Below are positions 52,995-59,749 of a stretch of DNA of 64,000 nucleotides, in pieces. Numbering within the stretch: the stretch's first letter is position 1; every line of letters begins with the position of its first letter. The position numbers were made by a program, and so were the translations under genes. The notes under the pieces were generated by a model. That model was not told where the DNA came from and ran no database searches. It was given only the letters and a program-made list of their open reading frames with translations. This DNA is from Clostridia bacterium (GTDB lineage: Bacteria; Bacillota; Clostridia; Oscillospirales; CAG-272), in assembly GCA_017942005.1 (NCBI GenBank), contig JAGAVJ010000037.1:1-64000 (forward strand). Direction: 5' to 3'.

Positions 52995-53762
52995 TCAGGC
53001 AAGCAAGTTTTTGCCTTCCCACTCACTGTCCGGCTGAATTCCAAACAGTGCAGCTACTGTCGGCGCGATATCTTTGATCGACGTTTCTTTCGGCAGCGTG
53101 AGATTCTGGAACGCGCTTCCGTAAAAAATCAACGGAATGGTCATATCTTCCGGCAGCTCCGTCCCATGGGTGCGGTCGTGTCCGCCATGATCTGCTGTAA
53201 TGATAATCTGATAATCGTCCGGCAGTGCGGCAATCACCTTTTCAATATTCTCCCAGGAGTTGTCAATGGAATGCATGTATTCCTCTGACATCCAGCCACA
53301 TCTGTGACCTTCCATATCCACATAGCCAAGATATAAGAATGTAAAATCGATATCGTATTTGGTTAGGTAATCAACGGCTGCATCTGTTACTCGATTGTTC
53401 GCATCCTCATAACCGTACACATGACCGGAGACAAAGTATCCGTGTGCAAGAGAATCCGGACGTGTCAGGTCTCGAAGCTCTTCCCAGTTGTAAAACATCG
53501 CACAGGTCTTCCCTGCTCTTCTGAGAACTTCACACAGTCCCGGAATCGGACGTACCTGCGGCATATAGGTATTGGTCGTTGTTCCGTGACGCATGGGATC
53601 CACCGAATGGAAGAGCGACATATGGCAAGGCAGTGTGACAGACGGAATGACTGTCTGTGTGGTCAATGAGGTTACGGATTTTTCCATGATCCGTTTTGCA
53701 CGCGGATGCTGCGCAATTGCATCCGGACGCATACCGTCCACTAAAATAACGATTGTTTTCAT
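52995..53762 (-). CDS. Type I phosphodiesterase / alkaline-phosphatase-superfamily protein
   Basis: 255 residues from the ATG at 53762 (MKTIVILVDGMRPD); ATG 53774 is in frame. Metal and catalytic segments: V-D-G-M-R-P-D, the PSVTLPCHMSL stretch with the Thr nucleophile, VDMEGHRCG, and ITADHGGHDRTHG. No signal peptide, so it should act in the cytoplasm. It likely hydrolyses a phosphodiester, such as a nucleotide sugar or glycerophosphodiester. It lies between a DeoR gene and a binding-protein gene. Confidence 0.88.
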   Translation of the reverse strand: MKTIVILVDGMRPDAIAQHPRAKRIMEKSVTSLTTQTVIPSVTLPCHMSLFHSVDPMRHGTTTNTYMPQVRPIPGLCEVLRRAGKTCAMFYNWEELRDLTRPDSLAHGYFVSGHVYGYEDANNRVTDAAVDYLTKYDIDFTFLYLGYVDMEGHRCGWMSEEYMHSIDNSWENIEKVIAALPDDYQIIITADHGGHDRTHGTELPEDMTIPLIFYGSAFQNLTLPKETSIKDIAPTVAALFGIQPDSEWEGKNLLA

Positions 53763-53776
53763 TTTTTTGACCATAG

Positions 53777-53794
53777 CTTTTGCAAAAACAAAAG
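53777..53794 (-). promoter_or_regulatory. SD-hairpin-AUG element (phosphodiesterase gene)
   Basis: AGGAAAGGA, 3 bases, then CTTTTG-TTTTTG-CAAAAG (6 bp, a seventh G-T pair possible), then ATG after 2 bases (53774) and 14 bases (53762) in one frame. Confidence 0.65.
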
Positions 53795-53852
53795 TGTCCT
53801 TTCCTGTAAAATAGGGGATTGCGTTTCAAACAAAAAATTTTATGACCAGACT

Positions 53853-54623
53853 TCAATCCCCTTTAAATATTTTTAAATTGAATTCCTGATACTTTTCAAA
53901 TGCGGCATCGTCAAGCGCGCTGTCTGAGATATAAATGTACTCCGGACGCATATCGTCAAACTTCAACAGCGCCTTTTTTTCATATTTTGTGGAGTCCGCA
54001 AGAATATAAATGCTGTCTGTGATTTCCGTCATTTTCTTCTGCACGAAATAGAACTCCTGCTGATAGTCGCAGATACCGTATTCATATGACACCGCAGAAG
54101 GAAAAATAAATGCCTTCTGCAAATGCAGCTGTCCGTACATATTGATCGTCAAAGGACCATAAAAGGCATTTTCCTTTGCCATAAAATGACCGCCGCATAA
54201 AATGACTGTGAAATTTTTGTAGTCATGCAGGGTATGGAATACATCCAGAGCATGCGTCACTACGGTCATTTTGCTGAACCGTTCTTTTAACACTTTCGCA
54301 AAATAGATTGCCGTAGAACCCTCATCAATGCCAATAAAATCCCCCTCGGAGACAAATGCCGCTGCCGTCCGTGAGAGTTCAATCTTTTTTTCCACATTGA
54401 TCTGACTGCGCTGTGACAAATACCCAAACGATTTCATTTCCGCCGTCATACGGACAGCACCGCCGTGGACCCGACGAAGTAATTGTTTTTGCTCCATGTC
54501 AAGCAGATCACGCCGCACGGTTTCTATAGAGACACCGAAATTCTTGACCAAAGCAGACGTTGATACTGCGTTGTTTTCCTGTAGGATCTCGTAAATCCGT
54601 TTTTGTCTTTCTTCTGCAAGCAT
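53853..54623 (-). CDS. DeoR/GlpR-family regulator
   Basis: 256 residues; AAGGAG precedes the ATG. The DeoR winged helix is at residues 6-57 (VSTSALVKNFGVSIETVRRDLLDME, then RRVHGGAV). The sensor domain has the phosphosugar-site pattern F-I-G-I-D-E-G-S-T and V-V-T-H-A, with the usual N of TN changed to H. It is first of the cluster on this strand and has a sigma-A promoter, so it probably controls the phosphodiesterase and binding protein in response to a sugar phosphate. Confidence 0.9.
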   Translation of the reverse strand: MLAEERQKRIYEILQENNAVSTSALVKNFGVSIETVRRDLLDMEQKQLLRRVHGGAVRMTAEMKSFGYLSQRSQINVEKKIELSRTAAAFVSEGDFIGIDEGSTAIYFAKVLKERFSKMTVVTHALDVFHTLHDYKNFTVILCGGHFMAKENAFYGPLTINMYGQLHLQKAFIFPSAVSYEYGICDYQQEFYFVQKKMTEITDSIYILADSTKYEKKALLKFDDMRPEYIYISDSALDDAAFEKYQEFNLKIFKGD

Positions 54624-54649
54624 TTACACATTTCTCCTTACAATTCCTT

Positions 54650-54678
54650 ATTATAGCACATATATGCAAATTTGTCAA
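54650..54678 (-). promoter_or_regulatory. Sigma-A promoter of the deoR-type gene
   Basis: TTGACA, 17-base spacer and TATAAT on the minus strand, 27 bases before the ATG. Confidence 0.88.
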
Positions 54679-54834
54679 TCATTTTTTTAATTTTACATCA
54701 ATTTTACGCTGCTGAAATGTGATTATGATAGTGTGAGGTTTTGCAATATGGTATAATTTAGATGAAGCAAATGAAAAAACAAAACATATAAACTCCGTTT
54801 CATCTTTATATTGTGTGTAAACCATTTCTTTTTC

Positions 54835-54863
54835 TTGACATTTTATACACTTTCTGATATAAT
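54835..54863 (+). promoter_or_regulatory. Sigma-A promoter with long leader
   Basis: TTGACA (54835-54840), 17-base spacer, TATAAT (54858-54863). The downstream ATG is at 55101, so the leader is about 230 bases long. Confidence 0.88.
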
Positions 54864-55069
54864 CTACATAAGTAAATGAATCAGCAAACGGTATCCCGCA
54901 ATTCCCATATGCACAGACCGTCAATCCTGCTGAAAAGGAAATGCTTCCACCCAAAGGAATCAAAAGCCGATAAAATCTTTTGTATGATGCTTATTGGGCT
55001 TCTGTCGATGAAACAGCGGCAATTTGCTTCACAAATCCACGCAAAAATCCTCATTCCACAAGAAAGGAA

Positions 55070-55089
55070 GCTTTTGTATTTGCAAAAGC
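55070..55089 (+). promoter_or_regulatory. SD-hairpin-AUG element (second binding-protein gene)
   Basis: GAAAGGA (55062-55068), 1 base, then GCTTTTG-TATTTG-CAAAAGC (7 bp), then 11 bases to the ATG at 55101. Confidence 0.72.
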
Positions 55090-55100
55090 AATACACAATC

Positions 55101-56597
55101 ATGAAATCCTCCATAAAATATGCAGGACTCCTGCTCTCCTGCCTGCTTCTCCTCGCTTCCTGCCAAAATACGCCGGATAACAGCAGTACCACACCGACCG
55201 ATACCTCTGCTCCCCGGGACACAACTGCCGCAGACACCACCGCAGATTCTGATCCCACTGCAATGTATGATCCCAACCTGCCCGCAGTCGATGCCGGTGG
55301 CGATGACTTTTGCTTTCTCTACGGTGACAACGATTTTGAACCGAACCTTGACATCTGTGCGGAAGAAGAAAACGGAGAACCGCTCAACGATGCCATTTAT
55401 GCGCGCAATCTTGCCATGGAAGAAAAGTACAATGTAAAAATCAGCTGGAACCGTTTTCATTATGACCAGGCAGCCGCCGAACTTTCCAAAACAGTCAAGG
55501 CAGGCGAGGATCGGTATGATGTCAATATCAACAATGGTGCATATACCCTGTCGCTCGCCACGCAAAAGCAATTACAGCAGCTGAATGACTTTCCGTATAT
55601 CGATTTCTCCAAGCCCTATTGGAACTCCAATATGCTGTCCGGCAGCTCCATCAACAATAAGAACTACTTTGCCTACAGCGATATGAACATTCACGCACTT
55701 GGCGCAACGCCGTGTGTTCTGTTCAATAAAACCGTTGCCGAACAATTTGATATTACAGACCTATATAAAAATGTCACGGACGGCACGTGGACCTATGCCA
55801 AGATGTCTCAATACATCAAAATGGTAACGGGAGATATCGACGGCGACGGCAAAATTACAGAAAAGGATCGCTTAGGCTTTGTCGGCAACACGTTTGTCAT
55901 CGACTGTTTCTTATCCGGAACGGGATATCAGACCATCACAAAGGATGCAGATGACATGCCAGTACTCAATATCCAGAGCGAACCGTATTACAATATCGTC
56001 GCTGCGATTATGGACGTTTGCTCTGCGGACAATGGTTCTTATATTTGTGACCGTTATTCCGGCGTAGACCGCGAATATGCACCGATGGAAGCGCTGGAAG
56101 AAAACCGCGCACTGTTCTGGATTGCCAATTTAAAGGGTGTGGAACGCATGCGCGGCATGGAATCTCCCTTTGGCATTCTTCCGATTCCGAAACTGAACGA
56201 AGAGCAGTCCTCTTATAAAATCCACTATCAGGCAAATATCGGCGGCGCCATGAGCATTCCGACCACCGCGGCAAACGCAGAGCTGATCGGTATGGTGTTG
56301 GAGGATATGGCATACGAATCCATGCGGACAGTCAAACCGGCCTATGTAGATGTACTTTTACAGGGAAAATTCCTGCGCGATGAAGAGTCGCTTGTCACCT
56401 TAAACATCATGTTTGACAGCTACTACAGTGATATCGGCTTTATGACCGGCTCCTCCGGTATTACCATTTTAAGCGAGCTGCGCGATATCATCGCCAACAA
56501 CCGCACAGATTACGTGTCAAGAATCGAGAAAAAGATGAAATCTTATACAAAGAGCCTGACAAAAATCTGCAATACGTATTTAGAAGACCCGACATAA
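55101..56597 (+). CDS. ABC solute-binding lipoprotein
   Basis: 498 residues from the ATG at 55101, the first codon giving a normal signal peptide (ending LASC, Cys ~20); an open frame further upstream only reads through the leader. A Thr/Asp-rich linker follows. The EPLNDAIYARNLAMEEKYNVKI segment and the Ca-loop-like DIDGDGKITEKDRLG place it in the group of the other two orphans. No permease is adjacent. It probably feeds a shared sugar transporter. Confidence 0.86.
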   Translation: MKSSIKYAGLLLSCLLLLASCQNTPDNSSTTPTDTSAPRDTTAADTTADSDPTAMYDPNLPAVDAGGDDFCFLYGDNDFEPNLDICAEEENGEPLNDAIYARNLAMEEKYNVKISWNRFHYDQAAAELSKTVKAGEDRYDVNINNGAYTLSLATQKQLQQLNDFPYIDFSKPYWNSNMLSGSSINNKNYFAYSDMNIHALGATPCVLFNKTVAEQFDITDLYKNVTDGTWTYAKMSQYIKMVTGDIDGDGKITEKDRLGFVGNTFVIDCFLSGTGYQTITKDADDMPVLNIQSEPYYNIVAAIMDVCSADNGSYICDRYSGVDREYAPMEALEENRALFWIANLKGVERMRGMESPFGILPIPKLNEEQSSYKIHYQANIGGAMSIPTTAANAELIGMVLEDMAYESMRTVKPAYVDVLLQGKFLRDEESLVTLNIMFDSYYSDIGFMTGSSGITILSELRDIIANNRTDYVSRIEKKMKSYTKSLTKICNTYLEDPT

Positions 56598-56656
56598 TGG
56601 ACAGAATCAAGAAAAGGAAAGATGCCGTAACATCCTCCCTTTTTTGTTGATACATA

Positions 56657-57073
56657 TTATTTGTCGCCGCCGCAAAGATCCGTCAGTTCCTCAATCCGTT
56701 CAATTGGGAACGGCGGTTCGCAGAGCGGACGCAGTGCAATCGACATCAGCTTTGTCGGATTGTCATCCGCTGCTGTACGGTTGGAATCAAGCTTTCCGCA
56801 GCGTTTACAGCGATGAATAATCGCCCATTCTCCGCCGCGCCGCACCCAGACGCCAATTGGTTCCATCTGCCCGCCGCAATCGGACGCTCTGTCTCCCGGC
56901 TCTATGTCCACATGCAGGCTGTAAAGACAGTTTGGACAATGGTTGCGGTGATCTGTTCCGGCGCCGCCGGGAACAACCTCGCGTCCACAGTTTTTGCAGG
57001 TAAACACTTCCCTGCATGGATGTGTTTTATAATATGCTTTGTCGTATTGTCTGCGTTTGTTTTCTCTTGTCAT
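56657..57073 (-). CDS. RNHCP-domain protein
   Basis: 138 residues; TGGAGGA precedes the ATG. Two zinc-ribbon-like Cys pairs stand out: FTCKNCGREV and H-R-N-H-C-P-N-C-L-Y-S-L-H-V-D, the latter giving the RNHCP name, and a third pair H-R-C-K-R-C-G-K-L. Proteins of this family are small zinc-binding proteins, thought to bind nucleic acid. The N-terminus is basic. It stands alone. Confidence 0.85.
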   Translation of the reverse strand: MTRENKRRQYDKAYYKTHPCREVFTCKNCGREVVPGGAGTDHRNHCPNCLYSLHVDIEPGDRASDCGGQMEPIGVWVRRGGEWAIIHRCKRCGKLDSNRTAADDNPTKLMSIALRPLCEPPFPIERIEELTDLCGGDK

Positions 57074-57380
57074 TTTTCGTCCTCCAAACAGCCCGCTGTA
57101 TCATTTATACGGCAGACCCATAAGTATTGCAATTCACAACAATTCTTACGTGGGAGGCGTGCAAGTTAAAAAATTACGAAGTTTCGCACAACCTCCCGGT
57201 CAGCGGACTTCCTCCTCTGTATAATTATGCATGCATACACCATAGCCCTACGCCAAGCGTATAAGGCATCCTTTCTTTTCATTTTTACGGAAAATGGGGA
57301 TTTTGCTTTTTAAACAAAACACCCCATTTTTCGCTGTTTTCATTTCAATGACAGTATAGGAGACGGGAATATAAAACACG
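57074..57380. other. Intergenic stretch with one hairpin
   Basis: No gene. AAAATGGGG (57291-57299) and CCCCATTTT (57322-57330) form a terminator-like stem for the minus-strand gene that ends at 57381. Confidence 0.5.
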
Positions 57381-57692
57381 CTATGAACCGTTTTCCCCGC
57401 TTACTTCCTTAGACCTCGCGGACTGTGCATACTCCGCACGGATAATTTTCCGCACGGTGTCCGAGGAAAGGAAATAGCGGTTTGATATTTCCGATACCGG
57501 AATGTTCCGGTCAAACAGCGAACGAATTTCCGCATTGCGCTTTTCGTACTGTTTCCGCGCGCCGTTCCGATGCCCCCACTCTGTCTTTCCTTCACTTTTT
57601 GCAGGAATATAAATAGATTCACCGTCTACATACTTCTGAATCTCAGCAATCAGTGAATCCGGTAGTATTCCACGTGCATTTTTGTATATCAT
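57381..57692 (-). CDS. CD3324-like (Mor-type HTH) protein
   Basis: 103 residues from the ATG at 57692, with AAAGGAG 9 bases upstream. IYKNARGILPDSLIAEIQKYVDG, then YIPAKSEGKTEWG and a C-terminal HTH (IPVSEISNRYFLSSDTVRKII) match small clostridial proteins related to the Mor transcription activator. It is probably a DNA-binding regulator. A tiny leader frame and a palindrome precede it. Confidence 0.8.
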   Translation of the reverse strand: MIYKNARGILPDSLIAEIQKYVDGESIYIPAKSEGKTEWGHRNGARKQYEKRNAEIRSLFDRNIPVSEISNRYFLSSDTVRKIIRAEYAQSARSKEVSGENGS

Positions 57693-57877
57693 TGTACGCT
57701 GCTCCTTTGTTTTCCATTCCTTCTTTGGAACAAAACATCCTGCGTAGCTGTCCTCCAGCCGCGAAGAACCAATACGCGAAGGAGCCGCCCCTCTCCCCAT
57801 ACAAGGACAGATATCATACCTGAGAGTGCATGATATCCACGGCGAAGAGAAGTGCTTTTATTTTGCCGCCAAAGGAG

Positions 57878-57931
57878 TTAAGCAAAAATCACCATTTTCT
57901 CATTTTTCGGATTTATATACGTTAAAACCAT
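57878..57931 (-). CDS. Possible 17-residue leader peptide
   Basis: ATG at 57931 has a strong SD (GAAAGGAG, 9-base spacing). It encodes MVLTYINPKNEKMVIFA and stops at TAA. A promoter (58029-58057) lies upstream and the CD3324-like gene ~185 bases downstream. It may be a leader peptide or a chance frame. Confidence 0.4.
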   Translation of the reverse strand: MVLTYINPKNEKMVIFA

Positions 57932-57976
57932 ACAAATTCACTCCTTTCGACAATTATATTGTAAATTTAACATATA

Positions 57977-58028
57977 GGAACACAGCAGTCGCAGCGGTGT
58001 CCCCGCATGTCTTATTCCGCTGTGTTCC
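57977..58028. repeat. Long imperfect palindrome abutting a -10 box
   Basis: GGAACACAGC (57977-57986) and GCTGTGTTCC (58019-58028) are perfect arms enclosing a GCGG/CCGC stem. The right arm touches the minus-strand -10 box, so operator function fits better than a 5' RNA stem. Confidence 0.55.
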
Positions 58029-58057
58029 ATTATACTATATACAGGAAGCAAAAGCAA
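58029..58057 (-). promoter_or_regulatory. Probable sigma-A promoter
   Basis: TTGCTT, 17-base spacer and TATAAT on the minus strand, upstream of the 17-codon frame and the CD3324-like gene. Confidence 0.55.
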
Positions 58058-58092
58058 GGGAAAGTTTGATTATAAGAAAACTCGCCGCCCCT

Positions 58093-59427
58093 TTATTTCC
58101 CGTTTTTCATGATGTCAAGGGTATTTGCTACCAGCTCATCTACGGAAACGTTGTTGTAATCCTGGATGGAGGTCAGCAGTCTTCCGCCGAACGGCGCAGA
58201 CCACTGTGCAGGAATTCCGGAAATTCCATTGCGCATACCGATGATGGAACCAACCGTCGCACCGTTGCAGTCGGTATCAAATGCAGCCTGTACTGCGGCA
58301 CAGACAGATTTGCCAAAGTCTCCTTCTCCAACCAAAAGCGCCATGGTGACAATCATTGCATTGGAAATGGTATGGCACCAGCCGTGCGATGTGTTTTCGT
58401 TGTAAGTTTCATGAATCCGCTCGATGATCTCTTCACGGTTCAAGCCCTCTCTGTACCATGCAATGACCTTTTCCACATCCTCACGCAGACGGCTCTTTGC
58501 AGGAATTTCATCCAGTCCGGCTTCGATGATGGTCATGATATCGTCTGCCGCACCGGCTGCCGCGATCATCGCAGCACAATACATTTCCCCATAAATACCG
58601 TTTTTGACATGGGAAATGGAGGCGTCACGGAATGCCATTTCTGCTGCGGCTTCCGGATTGCCGGGATTGATATATCCGAAAAAGTCGCCGCGAATCTGTG
58701 CGCCGATCCATTCACGGTAGGGATTTCTGTATACCGCACTGTCCGGTGCATATAATCCCATCGCGCCGTTTCTGTACGCCACACGCTCCGCAGTACAGAG
58801 ATTCAGATACGGGATATACTGCATCCAGCCGTCCATGACATCGTCTGCGGTGAACGTTTTGCCGTGCTGCTTGACAATCTTCATGCCAAACACTGTGTAG
58901 TTGGTATCGTCGTCGACCGGCTCAATGCCGCCGATGTTGTCTGCCCAGCAGCTGCCAACCCAGATGTTCGCATCCTTGATCAGCTCGTCGGTAAATTCGC
59001 CTTTCATGATATACTTGTGCATGGGGTAGTTGTCCGTTGCTTTGAGTATTTTATAAAGCTGCGGACGGTGCATCCCTTCCACCGGCTTGCCAAGCAGACA
59101 GCCGGCGATTCTGCCGGTCCACGCACCTTTGATTTTGTCCTCCATTTTGCACGGGCAGACCGGTTTCAGCTCATGCCGCTTTTCCGGTTTTGTCTCACAG
59201 ATTCCTTCATAATCGGAAGGCTCCACATAGGGATATCCTGCACGAATAGGGGCAGCATGCATTTTTTGGGATACTGCTTCCGCAATGTCATCCCAATCCA
59301 CACCGCGCTTTGCAATATCTTCACACAGTGCACGGTAGCTTTCAACATCAAGCCCTTCTTCCATACACTGCATCCACTCGGTAACCATTTCGGGTGCAAA
59401 ATGCACCCATGCCTGATTTCTTGCCAT
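58093..59427 (-). CDS. ADP-ribosylglycohydrolase family protein
   Basis: 444 residues from the ATG at 59427 (MARNQAWVHFAPEM). The fold's markers are IKGAWTGRIAGCLLGKPVEGM, the metal-site PVDDDTNYT and FDTDCNGATVGSIIG, which bind two Mg ions in the family. The first ~95 residues are an extra N-terminal region not found in DraG. Family members remove ADP-ribose from proteins or nucleosides, but many clostridial relatives lie in glycan-use clusters and may act on other N-glycosidic or sugar substrates. An SD-hairpin element precedes the start. Confidence 0.9.
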   Translation of the reverse strand: MARNQAWVHFAPEMVTEWMQCMEEGLDVESYRALCEDIAKRGVDWDDIAEAVSQKMHAAPIRAGYPYVEPSDYEGICETKPEKRHELKPVCPCKMEDKIKGAWTGRIAGCLLGKPVEGMHRPQLYKILKATDNYPMHKYIMKGEFTDELIKDANIWVGSCWADNIGGIEPVDDDTNYTVFGMKIVKQHGKTFTADDVMDGWMQYIPYLNLCTAERVAYRNGAMGLYAPDSAVYRNPYREWIGAQIRGDFFGYINPGNPEAAAEMAFRDASISHVKNGIYGEMYCAAMIAAAGAADDIMTIIEAGLDEIPAKSRLREDVEKVIAWYREGLNREEIIERIHETYNENTSHGWCHTISNAMIVTMALLVGEGDFGKSVCAAVQAAFDTDCNGATVGSIIGMRNGISGIPAQWSAPFGGRLLTSIQDYNNVSVDELVANTLDIMKNGK

Positions 59428-59440
59428 ACTGATAACTGTA

Positions 59441-59466
59441 ACTTTTACAAATACAAATGTAAAAGC
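59441..59466 (-). promoter_or_regulatory. SD-hairpin-AUG element (ADP-ribosylglycohydrolase gene)
   Basis: GAAAGGAGAAC, then CTTTTACA-TTTGTATT-TGTAAAAG (8 bp, with an outer G-T pair), then 14 bases to the ATG at 59427. Confidence 0.7.
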
Positions 59467-59654
59467 GTTCTCCTTTCTTGATAGAAACACCATGCAGGCG
59501 GGGTACAACAGGCTGACGCAGCGCCTGATTGGCGACAGCCTGCCGCCGCGCGCCTGCATGATAAACGTTTTTGCGTCCTGTGCGTCATCGTGATATAATC
59601 ATACCACAAAACAAAAAATTTTGCAAGACTTTTTCAACCTTTTTTTAATTTCTA

Positions 59655-59683
59655 TTGATTTTATGCCAAAAATTTGATATAAT
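59655..59683 (+). promoter_or_regulatory. Sigma-A promoter of the DUF4838 gene
   Basis: TTGATT (59655-59660), 17-base spacer, TATAAT (59678-59683), 66 bases before the ATG. Confidence 0.82.
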
Positions 59684-59749
59684 GAAATCAGCAATCCTCC
59701 TATCGTATAAAATTTTTGTTTATATAAAAGAAAGGATGGCAAACTCATC

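Noticed and set aside
51968..53077. Long plus-strand open frame of ~370 codons
   Set aside because: Antisense to the binding-protein and phosphodiesterase genes, both with strong family motifs.
54876..55100. N-terminal extension of the second binding protein
   Set aside because: It would translate the leader and SD hairpin and would hide the signal peptide; the ATG at 55101 gives a normal lipoprotein signal.
31027..59479. The repeated CTTTT/AAAAG hairpins as transcription terminators or a CRISPR-like array
   Set aside because: They always lie between SD and start on the coding strand, have no T-run behind them, and are dispersed over 27 kb without regular spacing.
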